64,000 bases of DNA from Shewanella sp. CG12_big_fil_rev_8_21_14_0_65_47_15 (GTDB taxonomy: Bacteria > Pseudomonadota > Gammaproteobacteria > Enterobacterales > Shewanellaceae): NCBI RefSeq assembly GCF_002783505.1, contig NZ_PFGL01000022.1, positions 45,826-109,825 of the forward strand, in the 5' to 3' direction. The translations under genes were made by a program, and so were the position numbers. Below, in pieces: positions 54,765-63,909 of the stretch. The notes under the pieces were generated by a model. That model ran no database searches. It saw only the letters and a list, made by a program, of their open reading frames with translations, and was not told the origin of the DNA. Each line of letters starts with the position of its first letter. The stretch's first letter is position 1.

Positions 54765-54905
54765 GGAGCTTTGTGCAGGGCTATATCGAAGAGGCTTTCT
54801 ATACAGGACGTCTCGAATCTGCTAAATATGTCATTGTTAGCAATTCAGCTAAATGTGATAACGATGGTGTAATAACCATCATTGCAGCGCAGCAGTGATA
54901 GACAA

Positions 54906-54930
54906 GAAAGGGCGATCCGCCCTTTCTTTG
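54906..54930. terminator. bidirectional terminator
   Basis: GAAAGGGCG and CGCCCTTTC form a 9-bp stem with a 3-base loop, followed by TTTG, between converging aldehyde dehydrogenase and SDR genes. Confidence 0.8.
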
Positions 54931-54976
54931 TTTCTGCCTCACACATTAATAAATCAAATGCTTACACAAAAAATAC

Positions 54977-55738
54977 TTACAGAAACATACCACCTGAGGC
55001 TTCGATACGCTGGGCATTAATCCAAGCGGCCGCAGGCGATAACAAGGCACTAATCGCGCCGCCGATATCGTCAGGTAAGCCCACACGCCCTAACGCAGTT
55101 TGCTGCGCTAAAAACTGATTCATCTGTTCATTATCCCGTACTGCACCGCCGCCAAAATCTGTTTCAATGGCGCCAGGGGCAAGCACATTGGCCCGAATAC
55201 CCCGTGGACCTAACTCCTTCGCCCAATACTGAGTCATAGTTTCAACCGCGCCCTTCATAGTGGCATAGGCGCCAAATCCGGGAATCGCAAAGCGCGTCAA
55301 GCCGGTGGAAATATTGATAATACTTCCCCCATCCATCAGCTGCGGCAATAAGGTTTGGGTCAAAAAGAACGGCCCCTTAACGTGGATATTCATCAAGGTA
55401 TCGAACTGTTCGACACTGGTTTCCGCCATAGGCACATGAATCCCGATACCTGCATTGTTAATCAGATAGTTAAACGACTCCCGCTGCCAAGTCTGGGCTA
55501 ATGCTGCGCTAACTTGGGTGGCAAACTCGGCAAATGAGCCGCTATCGCTCACATCCAGCGGCAGTGCTACCGCTTTGCGCCCCAACCATTCAATCTCGGC
55601 AACCACTTCAGCGGCCGCTGCAGCATTCGTTTGATAGGTCAGGATAATATCTATCCCCTGCGCCGCTAATGTCAGGGCAGTGTTTTTACCTAAACCGCGG
55701 CTAGCGCCAGTGATAAGTGCAATTGGAGTCGTGTTCAT
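54977..55738 (-). CDS. short-chain dehydrogenase/reductase
   Basis: 253 residues. Nucleotide-binding TGASRGLGKN (about 10-19), NNAG at about 91, and active site Ser and YxxxK (INISTGLTRF ... YATMK); PGAIETDF follows. A classical SDR. The substrate is not known. It is divergent from a LysR regulator, which is the likely controller. Confidence 0.88.
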   Translation of the reverse strand: MNTTPIALITGASRGLGKNTALTLAAQGIDIILTYQTNAAAAAEVVAEIEWLGRKAVALPLDVSDSGSFAEFATQVSAALAQTWQRESFNYLINNAGIGIHVPMAETSVEQFDTLMNIHVKGPFFLTQTLLPQLMDGGSIINISTGLTRFAIPGFGAYATMKGAVETMTQYWAKELGPRGIRANVLAPGAIETDFGGGAVRDNEQMNQFLAQQTALGRVGLPDDIGGAISALLSPAAAWINAQRIEASGGMFL

Positions 55739-55876
55739 GGTCAGTCCTTATAATCGTCGCTGGAAGTGAAACCTAAGCCTTAAGGCCTAATTAACTGCAC
55801 ACAGCTTATTACTTGCAATTAACGAGATAAACACACTATAAATGCTAAGACTGTTAGCCAATAAAGGACAATCGTC

Positions 55877-56800
55877 GTGCAAGATCGACTGCAAGCCATG
55901 CAAATTTTTATGCGGGTCGCTGAATTACAAAGCTTTACCCAAGCAAGCGTCAGCTTAGGTCTATCGAAAACCCATGTGTCGAATGTGGTGGCGCAGTTCG
56001 AAACCTTTCTGGGTGCGCGCTTGTTGCAACGCACCACGCGGACGGTACGCTTAACCCAAGATGGCCAGAGTTGTTATGAGCGCTGTAAAAGTTTACTGGC
56101 GGAATTTCAAGAATTAGAAAGCCTGTTCCAACTGCAAGCCGAGCAAGTTTCGGGACGGCTCAGAGTCGATATGTCGACGGGCATTGCCCGTAACTTAGTA
56201 CTCCCAAAACTGGCTGAATTTATTGAGCAATACCCGCACATCGAGCTTGAACTGAGCAGCACAGATCGCAAGGTGGATGTTATCGCCGAAGGGTTCGACT
56301 GTGTAATCCGCGTCGGCAGTGTGCAGCAAGAAGGATTGATAGCGAAAAAGCTGGGGCATTTTAAGATGCTGAACTGTGCCAGCCCAGCTTATATTACCAA
56401 ATACGGTAAACCCGAAAGCCTTGAAGATTTGACCCAACACAACCACAAACTCGTCCACTACGTAAGCCAATTAGGTGGCACTGACTCAGGCTTTGAATAT
56501 CAAGATCCCCACACTCATCAAGCGAGCCTTACAATCCAACTGCCTAAACTGATTACGGTAAATAATGCCGATGCCTATAGCTCAGCCTGCTTGGCGGGGC
56601 TGGGGATAATTCAAGTGCCCAGCATAGGGGTGGCTAAGTATTTACACACTGGCGAGTTGGTCGAGATCCTGCCAAATTACCCTGCGCCGCCAATGCCTGT
56701 AAGCTTGCTCTACCCACACAGGCGGCATTTATCTAAACGCCTGCAAGTCTTTATGGCATGGTTAAATCAGCCGATGACGCCGTTTTTAATCCCACATTAA
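55877..56800 (+). CDS. LysR-family transcriptional regulator
   Basis: 307 residues starting at GTG (MQDRLQAMQIFMRVAELQSF). HTH at 1-60 with QASVSLGLSKTHVSNVVAQFETFLGARLLQRTTRTV, then the co-inducer domain (GRLRVDMSTGIARNLVLPKL). It belongs to the group that controls adjacent oxidoreductases. It is divergent from the SDR gene (138-base gap). Its stop overlaps the stop of the converging gene by 4 bases. Confidence 0.88.
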   Translation: MQDRLQAMQIFMRVAELQSFTQASVSLGLSKTHVSNVVAQFETFLGARLLQRTTRTVRLTQDGQSCYERCKSLLAEFQELESLFQLQAEQVSGRLRVDMSTGIARNLVLPKLAEFIEQYPHIELELSSTDRKVDVIAEGFDCVIRVGSVQQEGLIAKKLGHFKMLNCASPAYITKYGKPESLEDLTQHNHKLVHYVSQLGGTDSGFEYQDPHTHQASLTIQLPKLITVNNADAYSSACLAGLGIIQVPSIGVAKYLHTGELVEILPNYPAPPMPVSLLYPHRRHLSKRLQVFMAWLNQPMTPFLIPH

Positions 56801-57300
56801 AGGGATTTGTCGATGGCTGCTAAACGCTGATCCAATTCGGCCATAGCGGCGGCCGTTTGCGGATCACTTTGGGGATCAACAACTTCAATCAGCTTAAGTT
56901 TCGGCCGAGTTGTTAACCAAGAGCTGCCCGCGGTAATGACTAAATCCAGCACAAACTGACCGTAATAGTGCAGCCGCACGCGGTTATCCGCTATGGGCCA
57001 GTGTGAGTGCAGTAGGAATGAATCATACATTTGCGCCAAAGAGGTAGTCGCAATGAGCTTAAACCCTTCATCAAGCAGACTAAACTCGGTCGATTCTTCG
57101 AAGGGACAATCGAAAGAAGTGATGACCAAATACCCCGAGGTTTTATTGGGTAAAACGCAGCGGTATTGACCTTCAATCACTCGACCAGCAATCAAGGTAT
57201 GAGTATGTTGGCCATTGAAATACAAAGGCATTTTCAGTGGATTAGGCTCAAGTCCATCAGTACGTGCTGTTAGCAGTGAAAACCCCGCTATCGGCTGCAT
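56797..57300 (-). CDS. hypothetical protein, 167 aa
   Basis: The ATG at 57300 has GGGG 6 bases upstream; a GTG four codons earlier is also possible. The protein is beta-rich in the first 120 residues (PLYFNGQHTHTLIAGRVIEGQYRCVLPNKTSGYLVIT) with an alpha-helical Ala-rich tail. No signal peptide or helix. I do not recognise the family. Convergent with the LysR gene; 92 bases after the DUF2809 gene. Confidence 0.6.
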   Translation of the reverse strand: MQPIAGFSLLTARTDGLEPNPLKMPLYFNGQHTHTLIAGRVIEGQYRCVLPNKTSGYLVITSFDCPFEESTEFSLLDEGFKLIATTSLAQMYDSFLLHSHWPIADNRVRLHYYGQFVLDLVITAGSSWLTTRPKLKLIEVVDPQSDPQTAAAMAELDQRLAAIDKSL

Positions 57301-57392
57301 CCCTAACCCCACTTATCTCGCCTATCTATTTCGACTACCTATCTCGCCTATCCGCGAAAACACACGTCACGCGGCTCTTGCGGATTCAAATA

Positions 57393-57848
57393 CTAGGACT
57401 GGCGGCTTTTCCAATAACAGCCCACTAAGATCAAGTAACCGACAAAATAAGCCACGAGATCGAGTGGGTCGAAATGGCTACCTATCACTATCCGCGCCAA
57501 GCGATTTCCACCCAAGCCTAACTTGTCGACTAAGCCCCAATACTGGCCAAACTCGATGGCAAAGGCAAACAGCAATACCGCAAGCGCCAGCCAAGGAGTT
57601 TGAAATAAGCGCTTAATGCCCTCGTCTTTACTATTGGCTACCGGATTGAATACAGGGGGTACAACGACGCGCGCCATGCAAAACAGTAAGACCACCACCA
57701 ATACATCGCCCACAAAACCACGAATAAAACCCGCAGGCGCATATAAAGCGATTAAGACTTCAGTCAAAAAGAGTAAAACGGCATAAATACAAAAGGATTT
57801 ACGACTCGGATAACGGCTGAATAAAACGCGAATAACGGCGGTAGACAT
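57393..57848 (-). CDS. DUF2809 membrane protein
   Basis: 151 residues with about four membrane helices. VGDVLVVVLLFCM, FAFAIEFGQYWGLVDKLGLGGNRLARIVIGSHFDPLDLVAYFVGYL is a clear DUF2809 signature (similar to YoaI/YbgE-type VanZ relatives). Function unknown, though it sits in the inner membrane. Upstream of the unknown gene on the same strand. Confidence 0.85.
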   Translation of the reverse strand: MSTAVIRVLFSRYPSRKSFCIYAVLLFLTEVLIALYAPAGFIRGFVGDVLVVVLLFCMARVVVPPVFNPVANSKDEGIKRLFQTPWLALAVLLFAFAIEFGQYWGLVDKLGLGGNRLARIVIGSHFDPLDLVAYFVGYLILVGCYWKSRQS

Positions 57849-58066
57849 AGATAAATGAATCCCTTCACTCGATTGAGGAGGCAGAATCTACCGCAATACC
57901 ATGAGGTTAACAAGTGAGCTGTCGTTGTGACATTTAAGGCTCGCCGCCAGAGCAAGCGCGCCACTCACCCCCACCAACTCACTGAATGTTCGCGCCTCAA
58001 AATTTAAGCGAGGTTTAAGTTTGGGTTAAGTAGCCTATACCTAAACCCACTTAGGAGCGTCACATC

Positions 58067-58654
58067 ATGTCATCAAACACACTGCAAACCATCAAAGTCT
58101 GGGACCTGTTGATCCGCATATTCCATTGGTCACTCGTCGGCTTTTTTACCCTAGCCTACCTCACTGAAGGCGAAGACGAATGGATGACCATCCACAGTTA
58201 CGCAGGTTATAGCATCTTAATTTTACTGGTGTTTCGCCTGCTCTGGGGCGTGATAGGTACCCACAATGCGCGCTTTAGCAACTTTATCACTCGCCCTAAA
58301 GAAGTGCTGGTGTACCTCAAAGGACTCGTCACGGGCAAAGCCAAAGACTACATAGGCCATAACCCCGCGGGGGCAATGATGATAGTGGCCTTAATTGCCA
58401 GCATAGCCATCACGGGATTCTCGGGCATGGCACTGTACGCCACCGACGGACACGGCCCATTAGCCACGAGCTTTTTCGCCACTTGGCCCGAAGGCGCCAT
58501 AAAAGAAGTCCATGAGTTCTTTGCCAACTTCACCCTGTTCCTTGTGGTCATTCATGTCGGCGGCGTCATCGTCAGCAGCCTGTTGCACAAAGAGAACTTA
58601 GTCAGAGCCATGGTCACGGGCAAGAAACAGCGCCCAGTGAAGCAAGAAGATTAA
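58067..58654 (+). CDS. b-type cytochrome (cytochrome b561/hydrogenase type)
   Basis: 195 residues with four membrane helices. Haem-ligand His candidates lie in IRIFHWSLVG, WMTIHSYAGY, VHEFFANFTLF and LVVIHVGGVIVS, the four-His pattern of the Ni/Fe-hydrogenase B-type cytochrome fold. It should pass electrons from the quinol pool to the two c-type cytochromes encoded next. First gene of a six-gene run; a stretch with TTAAG spacing precedes the ATG. Confidence 0.88.
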   Translation: MSSNTLQTIKVWDLLIRIFHWSLVGFFTLAYLTEGEDEWMTIHSYAGYSILILLVFRLLWGVIGTHNARFSNFITRPKEVLVYLKGLVTGKAKDYIGHNPAGAMMIVALIASIAITGFSGMALYATDGHGPLATSFFATWPEGAIKEVHEFFANFTLFLVVIHVGGVIVSSLLHKENLVRAMVTGKKQRPVKQED

Positions 58655-58707
58655 TGGGTTAGCCATTTTGCTTAGCCACAAGACATCCAGCCCAAAAGGA
58701 ATGCCCT

Positions 58708-59154
58708 ATGAACAGATTCGCTCAACACAGCAATAAAAGACGCCTTGCTAGCGTGGCGATTTCCGCCTTGTTGCTGACTAGCCTCAGCGTTAGCGCCGCC
58801 AACAGTAAAGTGCAAAGCCTGCCACTCAGCGCCGAGCGCATCGGCATGCAACTGCAACGCTATCAAGCCCAAGGCGCAGGACCCTTTACCGCGGCCGCAG
58901 GACAAAAGCTTTGGCTACAGGACATGGACGGCCGCAGCTGCGCCAGTTGCCATACCGCCAAAGTCACCAATATGGGGATGCACCAAAATACCCGTAAACC
59001 CATTGACCCTATGGCGCCGTCGATTACCGTTGATCGGTTAACCGACTCAACCAAAATCGAGAAATGGTTCACCCGTAACTGTAACTGGACCTTTAAACGC
59101 GACTGCACACCGCAGGAAAAGGGTGATGCCTTACTCTGGTTAAGCCAGCAATAA
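58708..59154 (+). CDS. SHP-like monohaem cytochrome c (DUF1924)
   Basis: 148 residues with a signal peptide (LASVAISALLLTSLSVSA). One haem motif CASCH at about residue 73. MGMHQNTRKPIDPMAPS and WFTRNCNWTFKRDCTPQEKGD are typical of DUF1924, the sphaeroides haem protein (SHP) group that binds oxygen or nitric oxide after losing an Asn ligand. A Cys pair (CNWTFKRDC) may form a disulfide. It stands with the cyt b and dihaem c genes, as in other SHP clusters. Confidence 0.87.
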   Translation: MNRFAQHSNKRRLASVAISALLLTSLSVSAANSKVQSLPLSAERIGMQLQRYQAQGAGPFTAAAGQKLWLQDMDGRSCASCHTAKVTNMGMHQNTRKPIDPMAPSITVDRLTDSTKIEKWFTRNCNWTFKRDCTPQEKGDALLWLSQQ

Positions 59155-59220
59155 CGCAATTTTTCGACCAGTTAAATTCACTGCCTTCAATTAAAGGTAA
59201 CGGTACCAAAGGAAAATGTC

Positions 59221-59784
59221 ATGACTCAACAAGCTCACCCCATTAGCTGGATCCTCGGTTCATCACTCACAGCTGCGGCATTAGCCATTGGCGTTATCGG
59301 TGTCAGCCTAACCTTAACCGGCACAGGCTATGCCGACGATGGCCGCGAACTCAGCCGCGCCGTTCCACAGAATGCGGAATACACGGCAGAATGTGGTAGC
59401 TGCCACATGGCTTATCCAGCCAATTTACTCCCCGCCGACAAGTGGCGCGCCATTACGGCAAATCTTGAGAACCACTTTGGTGACAACGCCAGCGTAGATC
59501 CTCAAGTCACTGCTAGACTTGAGGAATATCTGGTTCAACATGCAGCGCAAAATGGTAAGGTGATGAAAAACAGCACGCCGCTGCTCGCGGGAATGGGGCC
59601 GCAAAAGATCACAGAACAGGCATTTTTTATTCGCAAACACGATGAGATCCCAAGACGTATGGTGCAAGATAACCCCAAAGTCGGCTCATTCAGTCAATGC
59701 AGCCATTGTCACAACCTCGCAGAGAAGGGCATATTCGATGAAGATACCGTTAATATTCCTGGCTTTGGCCGTTGGGATGATTAG
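59221..59784 (+). CDS. dihaem cytochrome c (DHC-like)
   Basis: 187 residues with a signal peptide or anchor (about 10-35). Two haem motifs: ECGSCHMAYPANLL (about 58) and QCSHCHNLAEKG (about 160). LPADKWRAITANLENHFGDNA follows the first. DHC is the electron donor of SHP in Rhodobacter. Its 3' end overlaps the start of the PepSY gene by 47 bases in another frame. Confidence 0.87.
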   Translation: MTQQAHPISWILGSSLTAAALAIGVIGVSLTLTGTGYADDGRELSRAVPQNAEYTAECGSCHMAYPANLLPADKWRAITANLENHFGDNASVDPQVTARLEEYLVQHAAQNGKVMKNSTPLLAGMGPQKITEQAFFIRKHDEIPRRMVQDNPKVGSFSQCSHCHNLAEKGIFDEDTVNIPGFGRWDD

Positions 59785-60043
59785 CAGCCCAAGCACTGAT
59801 GCCCACGACGATGATCTTTCCAGCAAGGTGGTCGAGTGGGTTAAGGAGGGCAAGGTTTTGCCCTTCGACACCATAATGCAACGCTACGAATCACGCCTGC
59901 AGGGGCGGCTGCTGGACTTAGAAGTCGAGCAGAAACATGGTCGTATCATCTACGAGCTCGAAATCCTCCGCGAGGATGGCATAGTGTATGAAATCAAGAT
60001 TGACGCCAAAACTGGCGAGTGGCTAAAGGAAAAGGTCGACTGA
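59738..60043 (+). CDS. PepSY domain protein, exported
   Basis: 101 residues from the ATG at 59738, with AAGGG about 9 bases upstream; a longer frame within the dihaem gene has no support. Signal peptide 1-18 (LIFLALAVGMISSPS). One PepSY domain: KVVEWVKEGKVLPFDTIMQRYESRLQGRLLDLEVEQKHGR... DGIVYEIKIDAKTG. It overlaps dhc by 47 bases and its TGA overlaps the regulator's ATG, so the genes are tightly coupled. A possible periplasmic part of the two-component system. Confidence 0.85.
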   Translation: MKIPLIFLALAVGMISSPSTDAHDDDLSSKVVEWVKEGKVLPFDTIMQRYESRLQGRLLDLEVEQKHGRIIYELEILREDGIVYEIKIDAKTGEWLKEKVD

Positions 60044-60702
60044 TGCGTTTGCTATTGATTGAAGATGATATCGATCTGGTCGCGCGCCTGATTCCCGCCC
60101 TCAACAAGGCGGGTTATACAGTCGAGCACGCCGATAACGGTATCGACGGCGCCTTTTTAGGCGAAGAAGAAAACTTCGAAGCCGTGATACTCGATCTCGG
60201 CTTGCCCGGCAAACCCGGTTTACAAGTCCTCGGCCAATGGCGACAAAAAGGCTTAGCCATGCCAGTGCTTATTCTCACCGCCCGTGATGCGTGGCACGAA
60301 CGGGTCGATGGCCTCAAGGCGGGTGCGGATGATTACCTCGGCAAGCCTTTTCACATTGAAGAACTACTCGCAAGGCTCGAAGTGTTGATCCGCCGCCACT
60401 TTGGCCGCGCCGACAATGTGCTACAACATGCGGGCGTTTCCCTCGATGTCGACAAACAAGCCGTCACCAATGTCGACGGTGAAGTGATAGAGCTGACTAA
60501 GATTGAATATCGTCTGCTGCATTACTTAATGGTCAACCCCAGCAAAATCGTCTCTAAGTCAGAGCTCAGTGAACGCATTTATGAAGAAGATCAAATCAAA
60601 GACAGCAATGTCATCGAAGTGTACGTCAACCGCCTGCGCCAACGCTTAGGTAAGGATTATATCGAAACCCGCCGCGGCCAAGGTTATCGACTCAAGGAGT
60701 AA
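60043..60702 (+). CDS. OmpR-family response regulator (QseB/PmrA-like)
   Basis: 219 residues; the ATG overlaps the PepSY stop (TGATG). Receiver with EDD pocket, phospho-Asp in AVILDLGLPGKPG and YLGKPF; winged helix ends ETRRGQGYRLKE. It probably controls the cytochrome cluster upstream (inference from operon position). The kinase gene starts 5 bases after the stop. Confidence 0.9.
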   Translation: MRLLLIEDDIDLVARLIPALNKAGYTVEHADNGIDGAFLGEEENFEAVILDLGLPGKPGLQVLGQWRQKGLAMPVLILTARDAWHERVDGLKAGADDYLGKPFHIEELLARLEVLIRRHFGRADNVLQHAGVSLDVDKQAVTNVDGEVIELTKIEYRLLHYLMVNPSKIVSKSELSERIYEEDQIKDSNVIEVYVNRLRQRLGKDYIETRRGQGYRLKE

Positions 60703-60707
60703 CAGGC

Positions 60708-62024
60708 GTGTATTCACTCAAGGGTTATCTGACGCGCAATCTGCTGATCACACTCACCTTTGCCATGGTGCTGCTACTGTATTTTCTGTACCAAGGTATC
60801 CAAATATTAACCCAAGACTTTGTTGCCTCGCGTCTACAACACGATGCCGACAGCCTGATCTCCGCTCTGAATCACAATCCCGATGGCACATGGGTGCTCA
60901 CCTCCGACCGCTTGCCCAATGTGTATCACAGGGTTAATTCTGGGCATTATTTTGCGATTCAAATCGGCGAGCAAACCCTGCGTTCACGCTCCCTATTCGA
61001 CCATAACGTGAACATGCCAAAACTGACCGCGGGTGAGCAACATCAAGCCACTGAGTTTGTCGGCAAAGAACATTGGCTGATGTTCAGTCAGGCCGTTATC
61101 AAAGAAGATCAGTTAGTGACCCTGTGGGTGACAGAAGACATTAGCGAGCTAGAACAAACCCAAATACACTTTTTAGCCTTTGCCAGCGCGGCCGTATTAC
61201 TCACGATTGTCATCCTATTACTGGCACAGTATCAATTACTTAAACGCGGCTTTACACCCTTAGAGCAGATGCCCGAAGCCATCCGGCAGATGCGCACCCA
61301 AGGGCAAGAAATCAGTCCAGACCAAATGCCGAGCGAAATCATCCCGCTGATTGAAGAGATAGATCGTTTAGTCAATCAATTGGGCCAAAGAGTACAACGC
61401 TCCCGCAATGCCCTGGGTAACTTAGCCCACGAAATGAAACGTCCGCTACAAGGGCTGCAGTCCTACCTAGAAAGCCTACCGCCTGAACAGCGGAGTGAGG
61501 GCAGCAAGGTGCTCGCAAACCTGCACCACATCATTGAGAGAGAGCTTAAGCGCACTAAGATAGTCGGCCTGTCTACTCCGGGGCGCTATACCGTGCTCGA
61601 TGACGATCTCGCGCCGCTGATCCAAGTGATGCAGCGCATCTACCCAGACCGCATTATTCATAGCCATTACGCGAGCGGCTTAGTGATGCCGTTTGATCGG
61701 GATGACTTACTCGAACTCTTAGGCAACTTGCTGGATAACGCCTGCAAACATGGGCGCCAGAACATTGAGATCCGTATAGTGCATCAAACGGCTCCCACCG
61801 CAGGTTATGGGATCTTGGTCAGCGATGATGGTGAAGGCGTCTCCGATGCCGCACTTTCCGTTATCATCGAGCGTGGCATTCGGCTAGATGAAAGCATCCA
61901 AGGCCATGGCTTAGGATTATCTATCTGCAAAGATATCGTCGACAGTTATCAGGGCGAACTTAGCTTTAGCCACGCGCAACAAGGGGGACTCGAAGCCAGC
62001 GTATTTCTGCCGTTCCCAAGTTAA
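60708..62024 (+). CDS. sensor histidine kinase (PhoQ/QseC-like)
   Basis: 438 residues from GTG. Helix 11-33, periplasmic region 34-145, helix about 152-175, HisKA with LGNLAHEMKRPLQGLQSYLE (His about 244) and HATPase with NLLDNACKHG, DDGEGV and GHGLGLSICKD. It partners the regulator at 60043-60702. Signal unknown; the PepSY protein and haem proteins nearby suggest a redox or gas cue. Confidence 0.9.
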   Translation: MYSLKGYLTRNLLITLTFAMVLLLYFLYQGIQILTQDFVASRLQHDADSLISALNHNPDGTWVLTSDRLPNVYHRVNSGHYFAIQIGEQTLRSRSLFDHNVNMPKLTAGEQHQATEFVGKEHWLMFSQAVIKEDQLVTLWVTEDISELEQTQIHFLAFASAAVLLTIVILLLAQYQLLKRGFTPLEQMPEAIRQMRTQGQEISPDQMPSEIIPLIEEIDRLVNQLGQRVQRSRNALGNLAHEMKRPLQGLQSYLESLPPEQRSEGSKVLANLHHIIERELKRTKIVGLSTPGRYTVLDDDLAPLIQVMQRIYPDRIIHSHYASGLVMPFDRDDLLELLGNLLDNACKHGRQNIEIRIVHQTAPTAGYGILVSDDGEGVSDAALSVIIERGIRLDESIQGHGLGLSICKDIVDSYQGELSFSHAQQGGLEASVFLPFPS

Positions 62025-62145
62025 GCGGTATACTCAGCCCGCAGCCATATCATTTAGACTGGTGTACAGGCCCCATTTTTCACGTCATTAAGCCCTTTGC
62101 TTACCAATATGTATATCAATATAAACTCGCGGTAAACCAATGGTA

Positions 62146-62355
62146 TTAGTCAATTTCAATATCCACGCCGAAACGATTGGATAGTTGGCGTTGCTCGTGC
62201 AGAATTTCAATTCGGCGGCGAGTGTCTTGGGTCAACTTGTCTTTGAGACGCAAACCGCTAGTAATGGCGGCTTTTTTGGCTTTCTTGCTCTTCATCGGTA
62301 AATCAGTTGTCGTTGCATCCGTTGGACTCTCGACGGCTTGAGATTCGATAGACAT
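62146..62355 (-). CDS. hypothetical Lys/Arg-rich small protein, 69 aa
   Basis: ATG at 62355 with AGGAGT just upstream (minus strand). No signal peptide. Acidic first 20 residues, then a basic stretch MKSKKAKKAAITSGLRLKDKL, and an acidic C-terminus with EILHEQRQLSNRFGVDIEID. I do not recognise the family. Low complexity of the middle segment leaves some doubt. It stands alone, opposite to the kinase operon. Confidence 0.6.
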   Translation of the reverse strand: MSIESQAVESPTDATTTDLPMKSKKAKKAAITSGLRLKDKLTQDTRRRIEILHEQRQLSNRFGVDIEID

Positions 62356-62760
62356 AGCTAACTCCTTTAATGAGAACCTTAAATAGGCTCTTCCAGTAAC
62401 TCCCTGCTCAAGACAAACAGGTCATCTTTAATGAGTCAATTTGCCATTCACTATTTGAGTAATAGATAATTTGGCGACTCATAAACTTACCGTCCATATC
62501 ATTCACCTAAGCCAACAAAATTAAATCACATGCTAACTGGTGACAAGGATCGAGACGTAGGGTCGAAATGAAAAACTGAGTATTGATTGACTTCATCGGC
62601 GTAACAGAACCCTAACGAGCCCTAAATTTTCCAGCGACAAAGCGGCATAACATAGGTAGAGAAAGAACAGGTGGTAATGCAGAAAGGTTGGTAAGCTTGA
62701 GCCGCAAAGCGCTGTTGCGCAACAATTAGGCTGCGCAACAGTACTACATCTAGCCTAGAT
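62356..62760. other. non-coding gap with an inverted repeat
   Basis: No credible coding frame. A perfect 10-bp inverted repeat, CTGTTGCGCA (62712-62721) and TGCGCAACAG (62732-62741), lies 20 bases beyond the end of the DUF1993 gene and probably folds at the 3' end of its mRNA; there is no clear T-tract. Confidence 0.5.
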
Positions 62761-63273
62761 TTACGACTTATATGGCATAGCGCCGAGGTAATCTTTCTTA
62801 CCAATTTCAACACCGTTGTGGCGCAAAATCGCGTAGGCTGTTGTTACATGGAAATAAAGGTTCGGAATTGCATGCTCAATTGCAAACTCATAACCCGTAA
62901 GATATTTTCCTTCCCAACGCGGTTGTGAGACATGGATCGTGGCCGCATTAGCAAAATCATCCGCTTTGAACGTCGCTAAATAATCTAATACAGAGCTAAT
63001 ACGTGCTTGCAACTCAACTAAGGTCGTTTCGCTATCATCGTGCTTTGGCACTGTATCTAAGTTATCGGTCAAACGTGCCACGCCAATTTTGGCAGTATCG
63101 CAGGCAATTTGAACTTGGCGAATCAGGTTAAATTGATCCGGCGCTAGGCGTGAGTTTAATAGCACCGCCATATCGACTTTCTTAAGGTTTGCGAAGCATT
63201 CGCCTTTTTCAAGAATAACGCTTAAATTTTTCAGCATCTTGCTAAATTGTACAACCGTTAAATCATAAAGCAT
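62761..63273 (-). CDS. DUF1993 domain-containing protein
   Basis: 170 residues from the ATG at 63273 (MLYDLTVVQFSKML), preceded by GAGG; a longer frame adds a 25-residue non-family leader. Matches DUF1993 features: LYDLTVVQFSKMLKNLSVILEKGE, DMAVLLNSRLAPDQFNLIRQVQIACDTAK, AIPNLYFHVTTAYAILRHNGVEIGKKDYLG. A helical bundle in the DinB-like superfamily with unknown function. Cytosolic. Monocistronic. Confidence 0.88.
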   Translation of the reverse strand: MLYDLTVVQFSKMLKNLSVILEKGECFANLKKVDMAVLLNSRLAPDQFNLIRQVQIACDTAKIGVARLTDNLDTVPKHDDSETTLVELQARISSVLDYLATFKADDFANAATIHVSQPRWEGKYLTGYEFAIEHAIPNLYFHVTTAYAILRHNGVEIGKKDYLGAMPYKS

Positions 63274-63655
63274 GGCATAGACCTCATTGATGGACGCTAC
63301 AAAACTGCAGCACTTAAGACTATCTTGGGGCAAAAAACTCAATTTCAATCACCCTTGGAATTTAAGTATTTACTTAACAATAAACACCTCCAAATCAACC
63401 CTATTAAACAGCTAAAAATGGCAAAAAAAGATGGAACCTGCTGAGAAAGAGCATTTATTAAGCGAATGCAGATTGAAACTCAGATCGCTGTAGCGAAATC
63501 GAAGCATTGACAAGACAAGTGTATAAATAACCGCCTATCAGTACTTATTATTAATATGGTGGAAAGTGCAAGAAGGTGTGATGGAGAGAAAAAGAGGAGG
63601 GAACACACGAATTGAGTGCAAACGAGGCTGAATGTGACAAATAGCAAACGCAAAA
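63274..63655. other. non-coding gap before the rRNA tail
   Basis: No coding frame stands out in 63274-63655; AT-rich with several homopurine stretches. Promoter elements of the DUF1993 gene must lie here but none are clear. Confidence 0.4.
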
Positions 63656-63678
63656 AAGCCAGCTTATTCAGCTGGCTT
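63656..63678 (-). terminator. terminator after the 5S remnant
   Basis: AAGCCAGC and GCTGGCTT form an 8-bp stem with a 7-base loop and an A-tract that reads TTTTTT on the minus strand, 27 bases beyond the truncated 5S. Confidence 0.85.
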
Positions 63679-63705
63679 CGTTACATCTCAATGAGATAAT
63701 TAGGC

Positions 63706-63735
63706 GCTTGGCGATGACCTACTCTCACATGGGGG
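63706..63735 (-). pseudogene. 3' remnant of a second 5S rRNA gene
   Basis: 30 bases are identical to the 3' end of the 5S gene at the right edge of the window, then identity stops abruptly. Too short to make 5S RNA. It indicates a deletion within a tandem 5S arrangement, or a recombination scar, at the end of the rRNA operon. Confidence 0.8.
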
Positions 63736-63741
63736 TGAATT

Positions 63742-63775
63742 CATGGCGCTATAAATACGCAGTATTTAGCCATGA
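63742..63775. repeat. long imperfect palindrome
   Basis: CATGGC..TAAATAC and GTATTTAGCCATG pair over 13 bases, with a 4-base bulge (GCTA) in one arm and GCA at the tip. It lies between the 5S remnant and the main rRNA terminator. Confidence 0.6.
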
Positions 63776-63859
63776 TTGAACGCGAAGAAGCTTGTCTTCG
63801 TAGCCGGGGAGTCCGCTTAGCGGCGGGTCGACATCGAGGTAGGTTTTCGCGAAGCGTAT

Positions 63860-63902
63860 AAACACAAAAGCCCTAGCGGTTTAGGCTAGGGCTTTTGTGT
63901 TT
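63860..63902 (-). terminator. rRNA operon terminator
   Basis: 18-bp perfect stem, AAACACAAAAGCCCTAGC (63860-63877) with its complement (63885-63902), directly after the 5S gene on the minus strand. Confidence 0.85.
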
Positions 63903-63909
63903 ATTTGGA

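Noticed and set aside
63790..63850. 23S rRNA fragment between the two 5S sequences
   Set aside because: Only about 11 bases (GACATCGAGGT) match a conserved 23S segment, too short to support it.
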